A stretch of DNA of 64,000 bases from an uncultured Gammaproteobacteria bacterium (lineage in GTDB: Bacteria > Pseudomonadota > Gammaproteobacteria > Steroidobacterales > XN24). Within the stretch, counting starts at the first letter, position 1. Every line of letters starts with the position of its first letter. The DNA lies in NCBI GenBank assembly GCA_947259915.1, contig CAMYOC010000002.1, positions 62,001 to 126,000 of the forward strand, in the 5' to 3' direction. The notes beneath the pieces are model-generated. The model searched no databases. It was not told the DNA's origin and saw nothing but the letters and a program-made list of their open reading frames with translations. This document shows, piece by piece, positions 36,546-45,779 of this stretch. The position numbers and the translations under genes were made by a program.

Positions 36546-37031
36546 CTATTCCATCGGCAGACCGGCGGCACGCCAGCCGTCACCGGCCGGAAATCCCGCC
36601 ATGTGATGCCCTTCATAGCCGCCCGGGAACACGTAGACCTTGGTAAAACCGGCCTGCTGCTGCAGCGCATAGGCCGCCTCGGTGGCGCGCATGCCAAGCG
36701 AACAGAGGATGACGATGGTTTCGTCCGTGCCAAAGCGCTCGGGCACGGTCTCGATAAAGGCCTCGTTGACCCCGGCCTTTCTGCTCCGGTACGACCAGGT
36801 CACCAGCTCCGCCTGCGGCGCACGGCCGTCCTCTTCGAACTCCTGTTGCGTGCGCACGTCGAGGATGCGGAAGTCGCGGCCCTCGGCATACCAGTCGGCG
36901 ACAGTCGGAGCGTCAACCGCTTGTACCTTGCCGGTGTAATCGCCGTGCTGGTCGTGGCCGTCATGCCCGCTACAGGCCGTCTGAGCGCACGCGATCACGA
37001 CAAGAACCAACAGACGTAATACGTGTTTCAT
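36546..37031 (-). CDS. Rhodanese-like lipoprotein
   Basis: 161 aa. Lipobox QTAC at Cys20, then a His-rich linker (SGHDGHDQHGDYTG) and one rhodanese domain with FRILDVRTQQEFEEDG and the active-site loop CSLGMR (Cys110). It is expected on the periplasmic side of a membrane, handling sulfane sulfur or acting as a thiol carrier. The four-His linker may bind metal. Alternative function as a non-catalytic binding module cannot be ruled out. Confidence 0.85.
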   Translation of the reverse strand: MKHVLRLLVLVVIACAQTACSGHDGHDQHGDYTGKVQAVDAPTVADWYAEGRDFRILDVRTQQEFEEDGRAPQAELVTWSYRSRKAGVNEAFIETVPERFGTDETIVILCSLGMRATEAAYALQQQAGFTKVYVFPGGYEGHHMAGFPAGDGWRAAGLPME

Positions 37032-37215
37032 TATTTACTCCGGGTCAACCAGTGGGCACGGTTTGCACGCCGCCATGGCGCAGGTCAGAGATCCGGCCGG
37101 ATGCCGGGACAGCAGCGTGACACAAAAGCAGGAATCGGGTCTGCGCTGCACGCGACTATCGATGCCGGGCAAATCCTTCGACCACGCATCGCGCCTGCGG
37201 TTGCCCGAGACCATC

Positions 37216-38157
37216 TCAAGGGTCCGCAACCGCGCAGCCAGGGTCGGTTTCTCCGGCCTCGGCCAGTCGCGCCCCGGTGCTGGCGAGAGCCGCGGTGAAG
37301 GCGCTGCCCGGCCCGGCCGCTGCCTGGGCCCGATCCAGCGCCGCCCGGGCCTGACTCAGACATCCCTGATCGGCCCGCAGATTGGCCAGATTGTTCAGCG
37401 CGGCAGTAGCGTAGCCGGGATCCATCGCAACGGACTCATACAGCCCGGCAGCCTCGTCCAGCCGGCCGCTGGCGTAACGCACGTTGGCCAGCCCCAGCCG
37501 CGCGGCCCCGAGCTGGGGGTCACGGCTCAGCGCGGCGGCGTAGGCTCGCCCGGCAGGCTCCAGCGCCCCTGCCGCCTCCAGATCGGCCACCGCCGAGAGA
37601 TAGGTCGGCCAGTGCGGGTTCGCCGGCAGTTCTCCGGGCACGAGGGCGACGATGCCCCAGTACCCGGCCAAGCTCCAGCGGCGCAAAAAGTCGTCCGAGG
37701 CCTCCACGCGGCGACGCTCGGTGCCGGATCGCAGCAATATTGTCTCAGCATCCTCATCGGCGCCGATCACCACCGCGTAATGCCACACCGGCAGACGATT
37801 CAGACCCAGATTCTGCAGCACCAGCACCGGATGCCCGCCAGCCAGCTGGGCCAGCAGGTCAGCCAGCTCAGGTCGGAGCGGATAGACGACGACCCCGCGC
37901 TGGCGGGCCGCGGCGATCATCTCCGGCTGCAGGCTACCCTTGCGCGCCGGCACATAGACTTCCCCAACCAGCGCATCAGGGGCCACCGGCTGTCCGGCCG
38001 CGCCCAACAGCGTGGCCAGCGCGGCCGGTCCACACTGGTAGTCCGTCTGCGGATAAAACGGCGTCGCGGTCAGCTCGATGCGGGGTAGGGTTGCTGCCGG
38101 CCATTGATCTTGCAGCAGCGTCGGGCCGGCGCAACCGGCCAAGGCGGCGGCCGCCAT
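37216..38157 (-). CDS. PA2778-type C39-like cysteine peptidase with TPRs
   Basis: 313 aa from the ATG. C39-like peptidase core: QTDYQCGPAALATLL with the catalytic Cys, HYAVVIGAD with the catalytic His, followed by TPR-like helices (about 190-300). The lipobox LAGC lies only nine residues from the ATG with no basic residues before it; upstream in-frame codons would add LVRGSRLIAT, making a proper lipoprotein signal, so translation may start at a non-ATG codon (a CTG at 38167-38169 has AGGGGG six bases upstream). It follows the PA2779-type gene by 47 bp, the same order as in Pseudomonas. Confidence 0.82.
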   Translation of the reverse strand: MAAAALAGCAGPTLLQDQWPAATLPRIELTATPFYPQTDYQCGPAALATLLGAAGQPVAPDALVGEVYVPARKGSLQPEMIAAARQRGVVVYPLRPELADLLAQLAGGHPVLVLQNLGLNRLPVWHYAVVIGADEDAETILLRSGTERRRVEASDDFLRRWSLAGYWGIVALVPGELPANPHWPTYLSAVADLEAAGALEPAGRAYAAALSRDPQLGAARLGLANVRYASGRLDEAAGLYESVAMDPGYATAALNNLANLRADQGCLSQARAALDRAQAAAGPGSAFTAALASTGARLAEAGETDPGCAVADP

Positions 38158-38204
38158 CGTCGCGATCAGACGCGACCCCCTGACCAGGATCGATGGGTCG
38201 GGGG

Positions 38205-38588
38205 TCAGAATTTGGCGAAGATGTTGATCACGCCGGTGAGTTCGAGGATCAGCAGCACCAGAAAGGTGATACCCAGGACCTCGAAAATGCCGATGCCACC
38301 GGCCGGCAGTTGATCGAATTTCTGCTCCAGCGCGACCAGCTCATCCTCGCTCAGCGCGGCGACCCGCGCCATCGCGTCGTCGACGCTCACGCCGTGGGCC
38401 ACCAGCACCGATTGCACGTCGGCGCGGGCCAGCACGGTTTCGACCGATGACAGCCGCTCGGCCCGGGCCGCTGTCTGCATCGCATCGGCGGTGCCGATAA
38501 TGCTGGCCGACGCGGCCTGACACAGCGAGAGGTTGAGCACACTGGCGGCCAGCAGCATGGCCACCCCACGAACGAAACGGATCGACAT
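38205..38588 (-). CDS. PA2779 family protein
   Basis: 127 aa. Signal peptide (to about residue 28), a helical middle (SSVETVLARADVQSVLVAHG, MARVAALSEDELVALEQKFDQLPAGG) and one C-terminal membrane helix (IFEVLGITFLVLLILELTGVI). The D-Q-L-P-A-G-G-x-G linker before the helix is characteristic of the family. Always found next to the PA2778-type peptidase, of which it is a likely partner or substrate. Function undefined. Confidence 0.88.
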   Translation of the reverse strand: MSIRFVRGVAMLLAASVLNLSLCQAASASIIGTADAMQTAARAERLSSVETVLARADVQSVLVAHGVSVDDAMARVAALSEDELVALEQKFDQLPAGGIGIFEVLGITFLVLLILELTGVINIFAKF

Positions 38589-38736
38589 GATTCAGTACCC
38601 CAAGGATCTGGACAGGCGCCCAGTATACGGTTTTCCGACAGCTCGACGACAGTCCAGCGCCGCCTCTGCGGATGTCAGTGTCCCACACTCCAAACTTCGC
38701 CACGGCTTGCCATACTTGCTGTAGAGGTGCGGTTTT

Positions 38737-39477
38737 ATGCAAATTCGGATCCACTGGCTGACGCTGGGTATCATCGCGATCGCCGCGGCGGGTTGCGGGG
38801 CCGCCGCTGCAGCCGATGACATGGAGGCCCGCCGCGCGGCTCTGCTCGCGGAAATCGAGGCCGATGTCCGCCTGACCGCGGCGGCCCTGGGCACCGACCG
38901 GCTCGACCCGAGGGTGCGCCAGGCCATGGCCACAGTGCCAAGACACGAGTTTGTCCCCGCCGACGAACGCCGTTACGCCTACGCCAATCAGCCGCTGCCG
39001 ATCGGCCATGGGCAGACCATCTCCCAGCCCTACATCGTCGCCATCATGACCGACCTGATCGAGCCGGAGCCGGATGATGTGGTGCTGGAGGTGGGTACCG
39101 GCTCCGGCTACCAGGCCGCGGTGCTGGCCCGCGTGGTACGCAGGGTCTGCAGTATCGAGATCATCCCGGCCCTGGCGAAGCGGGCCCGCCGTGATCTCAA
39201 CCGGCTGGGCTTCGGCAAGGTCGAGACCCGGACCGGAGACGGCTATTACGGCTGGCCCGACTGCGGACCCTTCGACGCCATCGTCGTCACCGCCGGCGCC
39301 GCCCACATACCGCCGCCCCTGATCGAGCAGCTCAAGCCCGGCGGGCGCATGATCATCCCCGTCGGCAGCCGCTTCCTGACCCAGCAGCTATTGCTGGTCG
39401 AAAAGGACGCCGCGGGCGACGTCACCACCCGCCACGTGTTGCCGGTGCGCTTTGTGCCGCTGACCGGTGGTCACTGA
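38737..39477 (+). CDS. pcm: Exported protein-L-isoaspartate O-methyltransferase homologue
   Basis: 246 aa. The methyltransferase core is Pcm-like: VPRHEFVPADERRYAYANQP, IGHGQTISQPYIVA, LEVGTGSGYQAAVLARV (SAM site) and GGRMIIPVG. Unlike the cytosolic enzyme it has an N-terminal export signal with a lipobox-like AAGC (Cys20) and an Ala-rich spacer, so it should act in the periplasm, repairing isoaspartyl residues if SAM is available, otherwise doing something else. The 3' end overlaps the next gene by 11 bp. Confidence 0.87.
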   Translation: MQIRIHWLTLGIIAIAAAGCGAAAAADDMEARRAALLAEIEADVRLTAAALGTDRLDPRVRQAMATVPRHEFVPADERRYAYANQPLPIGHGQTISQPYIVAIMTDLIEPEPDDVVLEVGTGSGYQAAVLARVVRRVCSIEIIPALAKRARRDLNRLGFGKVETRTGDGYYGWPDCGPFDAIVVTAGAAHIPPPLIEQLKPGGRMIIPVGSRFLTQQLLLVEKDAAGDVTTRHVLPVRFVPLTGGH

Positions 39478-41929
39478 CAGACGCCCGGTGAATGCGCCCA
39501 GCGCCAGCGGCAACCGGGCCGGCCCGCCACTGGTCTCGCTGAGCCTGGCCTCAGCCGCGGCCCTGGGCTATCAGATCCTGTTGCTGCGTCTGTTCTCCAT
39601 CATCCAGTGGCATCACTTCGCCTATATGGTGATCAGCCTGGCGCTGCTGGGTTATGGCGCCAGCGGCACGTTCCTGACCCTGGCCCGGCAACGATTGTCC
39701 GGGCATCTGCCCGCGGCCTACGGTCTCGGCATCGGATTGTTTGCACTGTCCTGTCTGCCGGCGTTCCTGCTCGCCCAATACCTTGCCTTCAGTCCCGAAG
39801 AACTGCTGTGGCGGCCACAGCTCATCTGGCGTCTGGGCGCGCTGTACCTGGTGCTGGGCCTGCCGTTTTTCTTTGTCGCCTGTGCGGTGGGTCTGGTGTT
39901 GATGGGCTGGGGTCGACTGGCCGGCCGGGTTTATGCGATAGACCTGATCGGTGCCGCCGCCGGCGCGGCCGCGGTCATCGCTGCCCTGTGGTTGATGACG
40001 CCGACGGTTGCGCTGACGGCAGTGACCGCGCTGGGGCTGCTCGCCACGCTGGTCGCGACACGGGAGACCGGCCACGGCCGGCGGCCATGGACCGTAATCG
40101 TGATCCTGGCAGTCGCGGTGGGCGCATTCGCTGCGCGCGGTCTGCAAGCGCCGCTGGCACTTTCGGCCTACAAAGATCTGAGCCAGGCCCTGCAGATCGC
40201 CGGCGCGCGGATCGAGACCACGCGCTCGGGCCCCCATGGCCTGGTCACCGTGCTGGCCAACAGCGAGGTGCCGATCCGCGACGCGCCCGGTCTGGGATTG
40301 CGTAACGCCGCGGAACCGCCGGAACAAAAAGCGCTGTTTATCGATGGCAATCTGACATCCGCCATCACCCGGGCCGATGGCCTTGCGGCGGATCTCGCCT
40401 TCCTCGCCGCCATGCCCAGCGCCCTGCCTTACCGTCTGCAAAAAGCCGAACGGGTGCTGATACTGGACGCCGGCGGCGGCTTGCTGGCGCTGCAGGCCCG
40501 CTACTTTGGCGCCAGCGATATCACCGCGGTGGAATCCAACCCTGCGGTGCTCGATCTGGTGCGCGATGAGTACGATCGCTTTAGTGGCGGCCTCTACACC
40601 GGCGCCGATATCCACGCGGAGCGTGCCAATGCGCGGGCATTCGTGGCCGGCACCAAAAATACCTATGACCTGATCCAGGTGCCCGCCGCCGGCGCCCTGG
40701 GCGGCGGCGCAGCAGGGCTCTTTGCCTTGAGCGAGGACTATCTGCGCACGCTCGAGGCGGTGGCGACGCTGTTCTCCCGACTCGCCCCGGACGGTTTGCT
40801 GGTCATGCATGCGTGGATGCAGCTGCCGCCGAGGGACAGCCTGCGCCTCGCCGCCACGCTGATCGACGCACTAAAAGCCCAAGGCGTCGCCGCGCCCGGG
40901 AGACAGATGATGGCGCTGCGTGGCTGGCAGATGGCAACGTTCGTAGCCAGGAACGGCGCGTTCAGCCCGGCCCAGATCGCGACGCTCTCAGGATTCGCAG
41001 ACAGACACGGCTTCGATCTGGCCTGGTATCCCGGTATGCAGGCCACCGAAGCAAACCGGGTCAACCGGCTGACGCAGCCGTATCTGCACGAGGCCATCGC
41101 CGCATTCGTGACCGGCAACGGTGAAGCCTACACCCGGGACTACAAGTTCGATCTGACGCCGACCTCGGATCGCAGGCCCTTCTTCCACAACTTCCTGCGC
41201 TGGCGGACCCTGCCCGAGGTGCTGCCGCTGGTCCGGAGCGGCGGCATGCCGCTGCTGGAGTCAGGTTATGTCCTGCTGCTCGCCGCGCTGGCTCAGGCCA
41301 TTGTTTTGGGTCTGGTACTGATCGTGCTGCCGCTGGCCGCCGGCGCGCCGCGACGCAGCCTGCGCAAAAAGCCTGCAACGAGCCGGCGCACGATCGTGTA
41401 TTTCCTCGCCATCGGGCTGGGCTTCATGTTTATCGAACTGGCCGCAATCCACCAGTTCCTGCTCTATCTGGAAGAGCCGATCTACGCCTCGGCCATCGTG
41501 CTGACCGCGTTTCTGGCCTTCGCCGGGATCGGCAGCTACGCCAGCGCGCGTTTCGCCGAGGTCATCGGCGAACGACACACCAGCCGACTGGCAGCGCTGG
41601 CGGTGATCACGCTCTGTCTGGCAGGGGCACTATTCCTCGATCAGTTGCTCACACTCAGCGCCGCAGCGCCCCTGTCGGTCAAGATCGGCCTGTCCCTGTT
41701 GGTGATCGCGCCGCTGGCCTTCGCCATGGGTCAGATGTTCCCCACCGCCCTCACCGCTCTGGCCAGACAGGCGCCGGCCCTGGTGCCATGGGCCTGGGCG
41801 GTGAACGGCTGTGCCTCGGTGGTGGGTGCGGTGCTCGCGACGGTGCTCGCGCTGGCCATCGGGTTTGACGGCTGCCTGGTGGCGGCGGTGGTGATGTACA
41901 CACTGACGCTGGTGAGCTTTCCACGCTGA
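39467..41929 (+). CDS. Spermidine-synthase-like polytopic membrane protein
   Basis: 820 aa from a GTG. About seven membrane helices in the first 230 residues, then a Rossmann methyltransferase/aminopropyltransferase domain (LILDAGGGLLALQARYFGA, ITAVESNPAVLDLV), then seven more helices after residue 600 (GFMFIELAAIHQFLLYL...). This is the fused layout of large spermidine-synthase-like membrane proteins. Key substrate residues of true polyamine synthases are not obvious, so the reaction is unknown. Translationally coupled to the exported Pcm homologue. Confidence 0.8.
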   Translation: MVTDRRPVNAPSASGNRAGPPLVSLSLASAAALGYQILLLRLFSIIQWHHFAYMVISLALLGYGASGTFLTLARQRLSGHLPAAYGLGIGLFALSCLPAFLLAQYLAFSPEELLWRPQLIWRLGALYLVLGLPFFFVACAVGLVLMGWGRLAGRVYAIDLIGAAAGAAAVIAALWLMTPTVALTAVTALGLLATLVATRETGHGRRPWTVIVILAVAVGAFAARGLQAPLALSAYKDLSQALQIAGARIETTRSGPHGLVTVLANSEVPIRDAPGLGLRNAAEPPEQKALFIDGNLTSAITRADGLAADLAFLAAMPSALPYRLQKAERVLILDAGGGLLALQARYFGASDITAVESNPAVLDLVRDEYDRFSGGLYTGADIHAERANARAFVAGTKNTYDLIQVPAAGALGGGAAGLFALSEDYLRTLEAVATLFSRLAPDGLLVMHAWMQLPPRDSLRLAATLIDALKAQGVAAPGRQMMALRGWQMATFVARNGAFSPAQIATLSGFADRHGFDLAWYPGMQATEANRVNRLTQPYLHEAIAAFVTGNGEAYTRDYKFDLTPTSDRRPFFHNFLRWRTLPEVLPLVRSGGMPLLESGYVLLLAALAQAIVLGLVLIVLPLAAGAPRRSLRKKPATSRRTIVYFLAIGLGFMFIELAAIHQFLLYLEEPIYASAIVLTAFLAFAGIGSYASARFAEVIGERHTSRLAALAVITLCLAGALFLDQLLTLSAAAPLSVKIGLSLLVIAPLAFAMGQMFPTALTALARQAPALVPWAWAVNGCASVVGAVLATVLALAIGFDGCLVAAVVMYTLTLVSFPR

Positions 41930-42212
41930 ATCGTCGACTAACGCTAGTGGCGATGCTCGACCAGAATCCGAAGTGACGAGAATTCGATCTTATCCTGCGG
42001 TCCTGTTCCGGCAACGTGACTACAAACCCGATCATCGCCCGTTGTGCAGGCGAACTGCCCACCAGACGCCGGGCTGGAAAATCCTGGTCCTCGCCCTGCT
42101 TAACGTTCAGCGTCAGTCACGCATAAAGCCCGCTATCAGTCGGTGAATCCCAGCCGCCCGGGCCGGCGCGCTGCGTCGGCGGGATTCCCGACCCCTCCGG
42201 TAATGTATCGGA

Positions 42213-43400
42213 TCAGCCTCCGTCCTGTAGCCAGCCGCGCAACTGCTCATACAGATCGAGTCGATTGAGCATCGCCAGATGCCCCATCTGGTAGCCGATC
42301 CATTGGCGGCTCCCCGGGATCGCCAGCGTCCGTGCCTGATCCGGATGCCGTCCCAGCGCGCTGTCGAGCGGCACCAGTCCGTCTCCGATCAAGCGTTCGC
42401 TCAGCTTGCTGCGGCTAGCGCCAAGTGTCGCTGCCGCCGCATAGCAAGATACGCTGGCCGGCAGCGGTACTACACGATGCGCACCTGCGGTGATGCTGCC
42501 GTGACGCAAGTCGGTGATGCCGGCACTGCGCCGCTTGCCGATGCGCGTAAGCGGCGCGGAATAGGGACTCAGATCCATCAGGTCGTCGAGCCGCTGACCG
42601 CCGCGCTCGAGCGGCGCGCCGTGATGTGGCGTGCCCAGGAACACCAGCTTGCGCAGCGACCGCAGCCAGATGTGCCCCGTCTGCTGCGCGTGCTGACAGG
42701 CGCTGCGGGCCACGAGCCCGCCCATGCTGTGCCCGATCACGACGAGTTCCTGCACCGGCTCGGGCCAGCTGCGGACCAGTCTTTCGAGTAGCCCGGCGAG
42801 CGCTGCGCCGTTTTGCGCCACGGGCAGGCCGCTGTTGTAGCGAAGATAGAGCGGCAAGTAGCAAAGATCACCGGCCAGCGCTGGGCCGTGATCGTGTCCA
42901 TCGCGCTGCCAATGCCCGTCGCTCAGGCACAGACCATGCACCATCACCAGCAGTCTGCCCCCGGAAGCGTCCGGAGCATCGTCGTCCATGGCGCTGATCG
43001 GGCGATCGGGATTCAATGGTCTGCCCCGATAGCGCAGGCTCATCTCGATGGCGAGAGGGTTGTCAGTGTGGGCCAGATAGTCGCCGTAGACCCCGTTCAG
43101 AGCCGACAGGAACGCATCGCGGCCCGGCGTGGACCCGGCGGCGGGTAACAGCCCGGCGACCGGGGCCAGACCCGAGTCGAGGCCCTGGCCGATCAGACGC
43201 ATGGTGCCCTTGATGCTGCGATAGACAAGGCCGGTGATGCCGCGGGTCGGATCCGTGGCTGCGGCCCCCAGCGGGCCCGGGCGCTGTTGAATGGTCCGAT
43301 GCATACGCTCAACGATCTCCGTGATGCCCACTGTGGCATCGAATGCCAGGCGAGTGGCGCCGCGGAGATCCGAGAGATGTGTGCGATTCGGTGCGGGCAT
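42213..43400 (-). CDS. Alpha/beta-hydrolase, lipase/esterase-like
   Basis: 395 aa. Start at the second ATG (MPAPNRTHLSDLRG); an upstream ATG adds ten residues. The oxyanion region is LLVMVHGLCLSDGHW, and the nucleophile elbow is GHSMGG, with LVFLGTPHHGAPLERGG as in PGAP1/lipase-like enzymes and GDGLVPLDSALG near the acid residue; a C-terminal His lies in GHLAML. It has no signal peptide. Likely a cytosolic or membrane-associated esterase acting on lipids or polyesters. Confidence 0.82.
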   Translation of the reverse strand: MPAPNRTHLSDLRGATRLAFDATVGITEIVERMHRTIQQRPGPLGAAATDPTRGITGLVYRSIKGTMRLIGQGLDSGLAPVAGLLPAAGSTPGRDAFLSALNGVYGDYLAHTDNPLAIEMSLRYRGRPLNPDRPISAMDDDAPDASGGRLLVMVHGLCLSDGHWQRDGHDHGPALAGDLCYLPLYLRYNSGLPVAQNGAALAGLLERLVRSWPEPVQELVVIGHSMGGLVARSACQHAQQTGHIWLRSLRKLVFLGTPHHGAPLERGGQRLDDLMDLSPYSAPLTRIGKRRSAGITDLRHGSITAGAHRVVPLPASVSCYAAAATLGASRSKLSERLIGDGLVPLDSALGRHPDQARTLAIPGSRQWIGYQMGHLAMLNRLDLYEQLRGWLQDGG

Positions 43401-43757
43401 GGGCAGCGTCCTCGAGCGCGGCTGGCGCATCGTGCATCCGCCCCGGCCGAGAGCGCCAGGACGATATCCTCGGATGCCGGATCGTCGAGATCAGGCGAGG
43501 GTAGTCTACGCGACGATCACAAAGGCATGTCGGGCTGATAGCCGTGCCCGGTCCGGATACCGGTCAGATAACGCCGGGGCAGCAGCAGCGGGCTCGCGTC
43601 AAACGTTATCGCGGGCATGGCCTGTGTCTGGAAGTGCGAGGCATGCTCGTGGCGGGGATAGAGCGGCACTCGAAGGATCCTCTCCGGACCGTCCGCGACC
43701 CTTGAATGCCGGTCGAAACTTGTGGCCCGGGGGTCACCAGGGCCCGCGGCCGGTCGG
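43401..43757. other. Intergenic region with a possible small gene
   Basis: 357 bp between the hydrolase and coiled-coil genes. The only content of note is the small minus-strand frame listed separately; no terminator or promoter was recognised. Confidence 0.4.
43517..43669 (-). CDS. Possible small protein (about 50 aa)
   Basis: GTG-initiated frame reading VPLYPRHEHASHFQTQAMPA, then ITFDASPLLLPRRYLTGIRT and GHGYQPDMPL. The composition looks coding and the frame stays open upstream to the end of the coiled-coil gene without an ATG, so it may be a genuine downstream gene with an unusual start, or a frameshifted tail. No homologue recognised. Confidence 0.25.
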   Translation of the reverse strand: MPLYPRHEHASHFQTQAMPAITFDASPLLLPRRYLTGIRTGHGYQPDMPL

Positions 43758-45779
43758 TCAATCGAGCGGGCGGCTGAATTCCTTTTCGCCCAGGGTCTTG
43801 ACCGTCGCGGTGGGGTTGTCGGAGACGTACTGCTCTTCGAGCTGGCTGTACTGACCCTGGAGCCTGACCACCTCGTTGTTCAGCGTCGCCACTTCGAGTT
43901 CGCGCCGACGCAGGGCATTGGTGAGGATGGCCACCGCCTTCTCCTTCTCGCGCAGCTTGGCGACGAGCGCGGCGGCACCTTCTTCGGTCGACTTTGCGCC
44001 GGAGCGGCGCAGATCGGCCACCTCACTCTGCAGGGATTCGACCAGGGTGACGTTGGATTCCACAGTACTGCGCAAGCGGCTCACCTCGGCCTCACGCTCG
44101 CGCAGATGGGCGCGGATCCGGGACAGCTCTTCCACATCCCGCTGCAGGCTCTCGATCAGCGCCTCTTTGGAATGGCTCTCTTCCTGGTAGGCTTTAGCCT
44201 GTTGCTCGCGATCATCAAGATCGTGTTGCAGCGCACGCACGTTTTTCAGATCGCTCTGCAGGGTTTCGATCAGCTCCAGCTGTGCAGTGACGTTGGTCTC
44301 CAGACCACGGATCGTATCGTCTCGTGCGGACAGCCGATTCTCCAGATTCTGTCTCGCGGATTCGGCAGCGCGCAGCTGATCATCAAGCTCCTGATTCTCG
44401 GCCTCGCGCCGCTGCAGCGTATCTTCCAGCCGCGTCGCGGCGCGGGTCTTTGCGTCAAGCTCGGTCTGTAGCCGGGCGATAGCGGATTCCTTTTCGGCCA
44501 GGCGCTCCGCCGTCCCGCCCTCCTGGAACCTGGCCAGCTCGGCCTCCAGCTCGGTGTTGCGCTGCTTGTATTCACCGATGCGCTCTTCGATCGAGGCCTT
44601 GATCACACGCAGGGTGTCGACACCGCGCTTGAGCGCAAAGTTGTTCCGCTCATGCCGCACGACGTCTTCACGCAAACGCTCGAGTTCAACCAGCTGCTCG
44701 CGGGCCTCGGTCTGCTCGGCGCCGAGGGTCTCCAGACGCTGCTCCAGCTCCTGGACACGCTCGCGGGTGGAATCCAGCTCGCCCGAGAGCCGGGCCACGC
44801 CCGCTTCTCTCTCGGCGAGGGTCGCCTCCAGACCCGTCGCTTCGCTGCGTTCGTTGTCGAGCAAAGCCTGCAATTCGTCGATCCGCGCCTGGCCCGAGCT
44901 GAGATCACTCTCCAGCCGCTCTATCTTCTCGCGCTCTTCCTGGGACAGGTGGCGGTCACGTTCTTCGAGCGCTGCGACGCTGGACTCGAGCACCGCGATC
45001 TTGGCGGATCTGGCCTCGAGATCCGCCCGCACACGGGTCAGGTCGTTTTGCTTGTCTTCGAGCTCCCGCTGAGCCTGATTGGCACGGTCATGCCATTGTT
45101 CCAGCTGAACCGTCTGGGCCTCGACCTGCTCGGCGCGGACCCGGACCTCTCGCTGCAACGCGCTGACGGCACCATCGCTGACCGCGAGCTTCTGCTGTAA
45201 TTCCTCGACCATCGAGCGCGCGGCATCGATCTGGTTCTGCGCCTCGTCGAGCTCGCCGGAACGATTGCCCAGCCGCTCACCTTGCTCTCTCAGCCTCGCG
45301 CAGGCCTGATCCAGCTGCTGGCCCAGCGCTGCGGCCTCTGCGTTACGCTCTTCCAGCCGGACGGCCAGCTCTTGTGCCTGCCGCTCGCGGTCTTCGGCGC
45401 GCTCCATGGTCTCTTCAAGCGATTGCTTGAGACCGCCCAGCTGTTCGTCGCGGTCGGTCAGAATCTTGCGCTGGGTATAGATTTCGTCGGCGCGGATGCG
45501 CAACTCCTCCTGGAGTGCGCCCAGTTCCGTGCGATCCCCTTGCAGAGCCTGCTCCAGCTCAGCGATCTTGTCCTGGCGACTCTCGAGCTCCGCGCCGAGT
45601 TCGGTCACGGCCTCGATCCGGGTCCAATCCATGCCTTCGTCGGGGCGCTGGGTCAGCGCTTCGACCAGAGCATTCTTGTCCTTGAGCTCGGTGGACAGCG
45701 CAGCAATACGCTCGTCCCACTCTTCCAGGGCATTGGAGAGCAGGGAAATCGCCCGTTTCGTGGACGTGCGACCGATCAT
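43758..45779 (-). CDS. Very long coiled-coil protein
   Basis: 673 aa, almost entirely heptad-repeat helix from residue 15 to 650, rich in Glu, Gln, Arg and Leu, with no signal peptide, membrane helix or catalytic domain. The start (MIGRTSTKRAISLLSNALEEW) is a short globular piece; the end (LGEKEFSRPLD) is conserved-looking. Similar to myosin-tail/SMC-like or cytoskeletal filament proteins (for example crescentin-like or FilP-like) but not assignable. It may form cytoplasmic filaments or scaffold cell-pole structures. Confidence 0.72.
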   Translation of the reverse strand: MIGRTSTKRAISLLSNALEEWDERIAALSTELKDKNALVEALTQRPDEGMDWTRIEAVTELGAELESRQDKIAELEQALQGDRTELGALQEELRIRADEIYTQRKILTDRDEQLGGLKQSLEETMERAEDRERQAQELAVRLEERNAEAAALGQQLDQACARLREQGERLGNRSGELDEAQNQIDAARSMVEELQQKLAVSDGAVSALQREVRVRAEQVEAQTVQLEQWHDRANQAQRELEDKQNDLTRVRADLEARSAKIAVLESSVAALEERDRHLSQEEREKIERLESDLSSGQARIDELQALLDNERSEATGLEATLAEREAGVARLSGELDSTRERVQELEQRLETLGAEQTEAREQLVELERLREDVVRHERNNFALKRGVDTLRVIKASIEERIGEYKQRNTELEAELARFQEGGTAERLAEKESAIARLQTELDAKTRAATRLEDTLQRREAENQELDDQLRAAESARQNLENRLSARDDTIRGLETNVTAQLELIETLQSDLKNVRALQHDLDDREQQAKAYQEESHSKEALIESLQRDVEELSRIRAHLREREAEVSRLRSTVESNVTLVESLQSEVADLRRSGAKSTEEGAAALVAKLREKEKAVAILTNALRRRELEVATLNNEVVRLQGQYSQLEEQYVSDNPTATVKTLGEKEFSRPLD

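Noticed and set aside
39467-41929. True spermidine synthase
   Set aside because: The protein is mostly membrane helices and the polyamine-binding residues are not evident; only the fold is supported.
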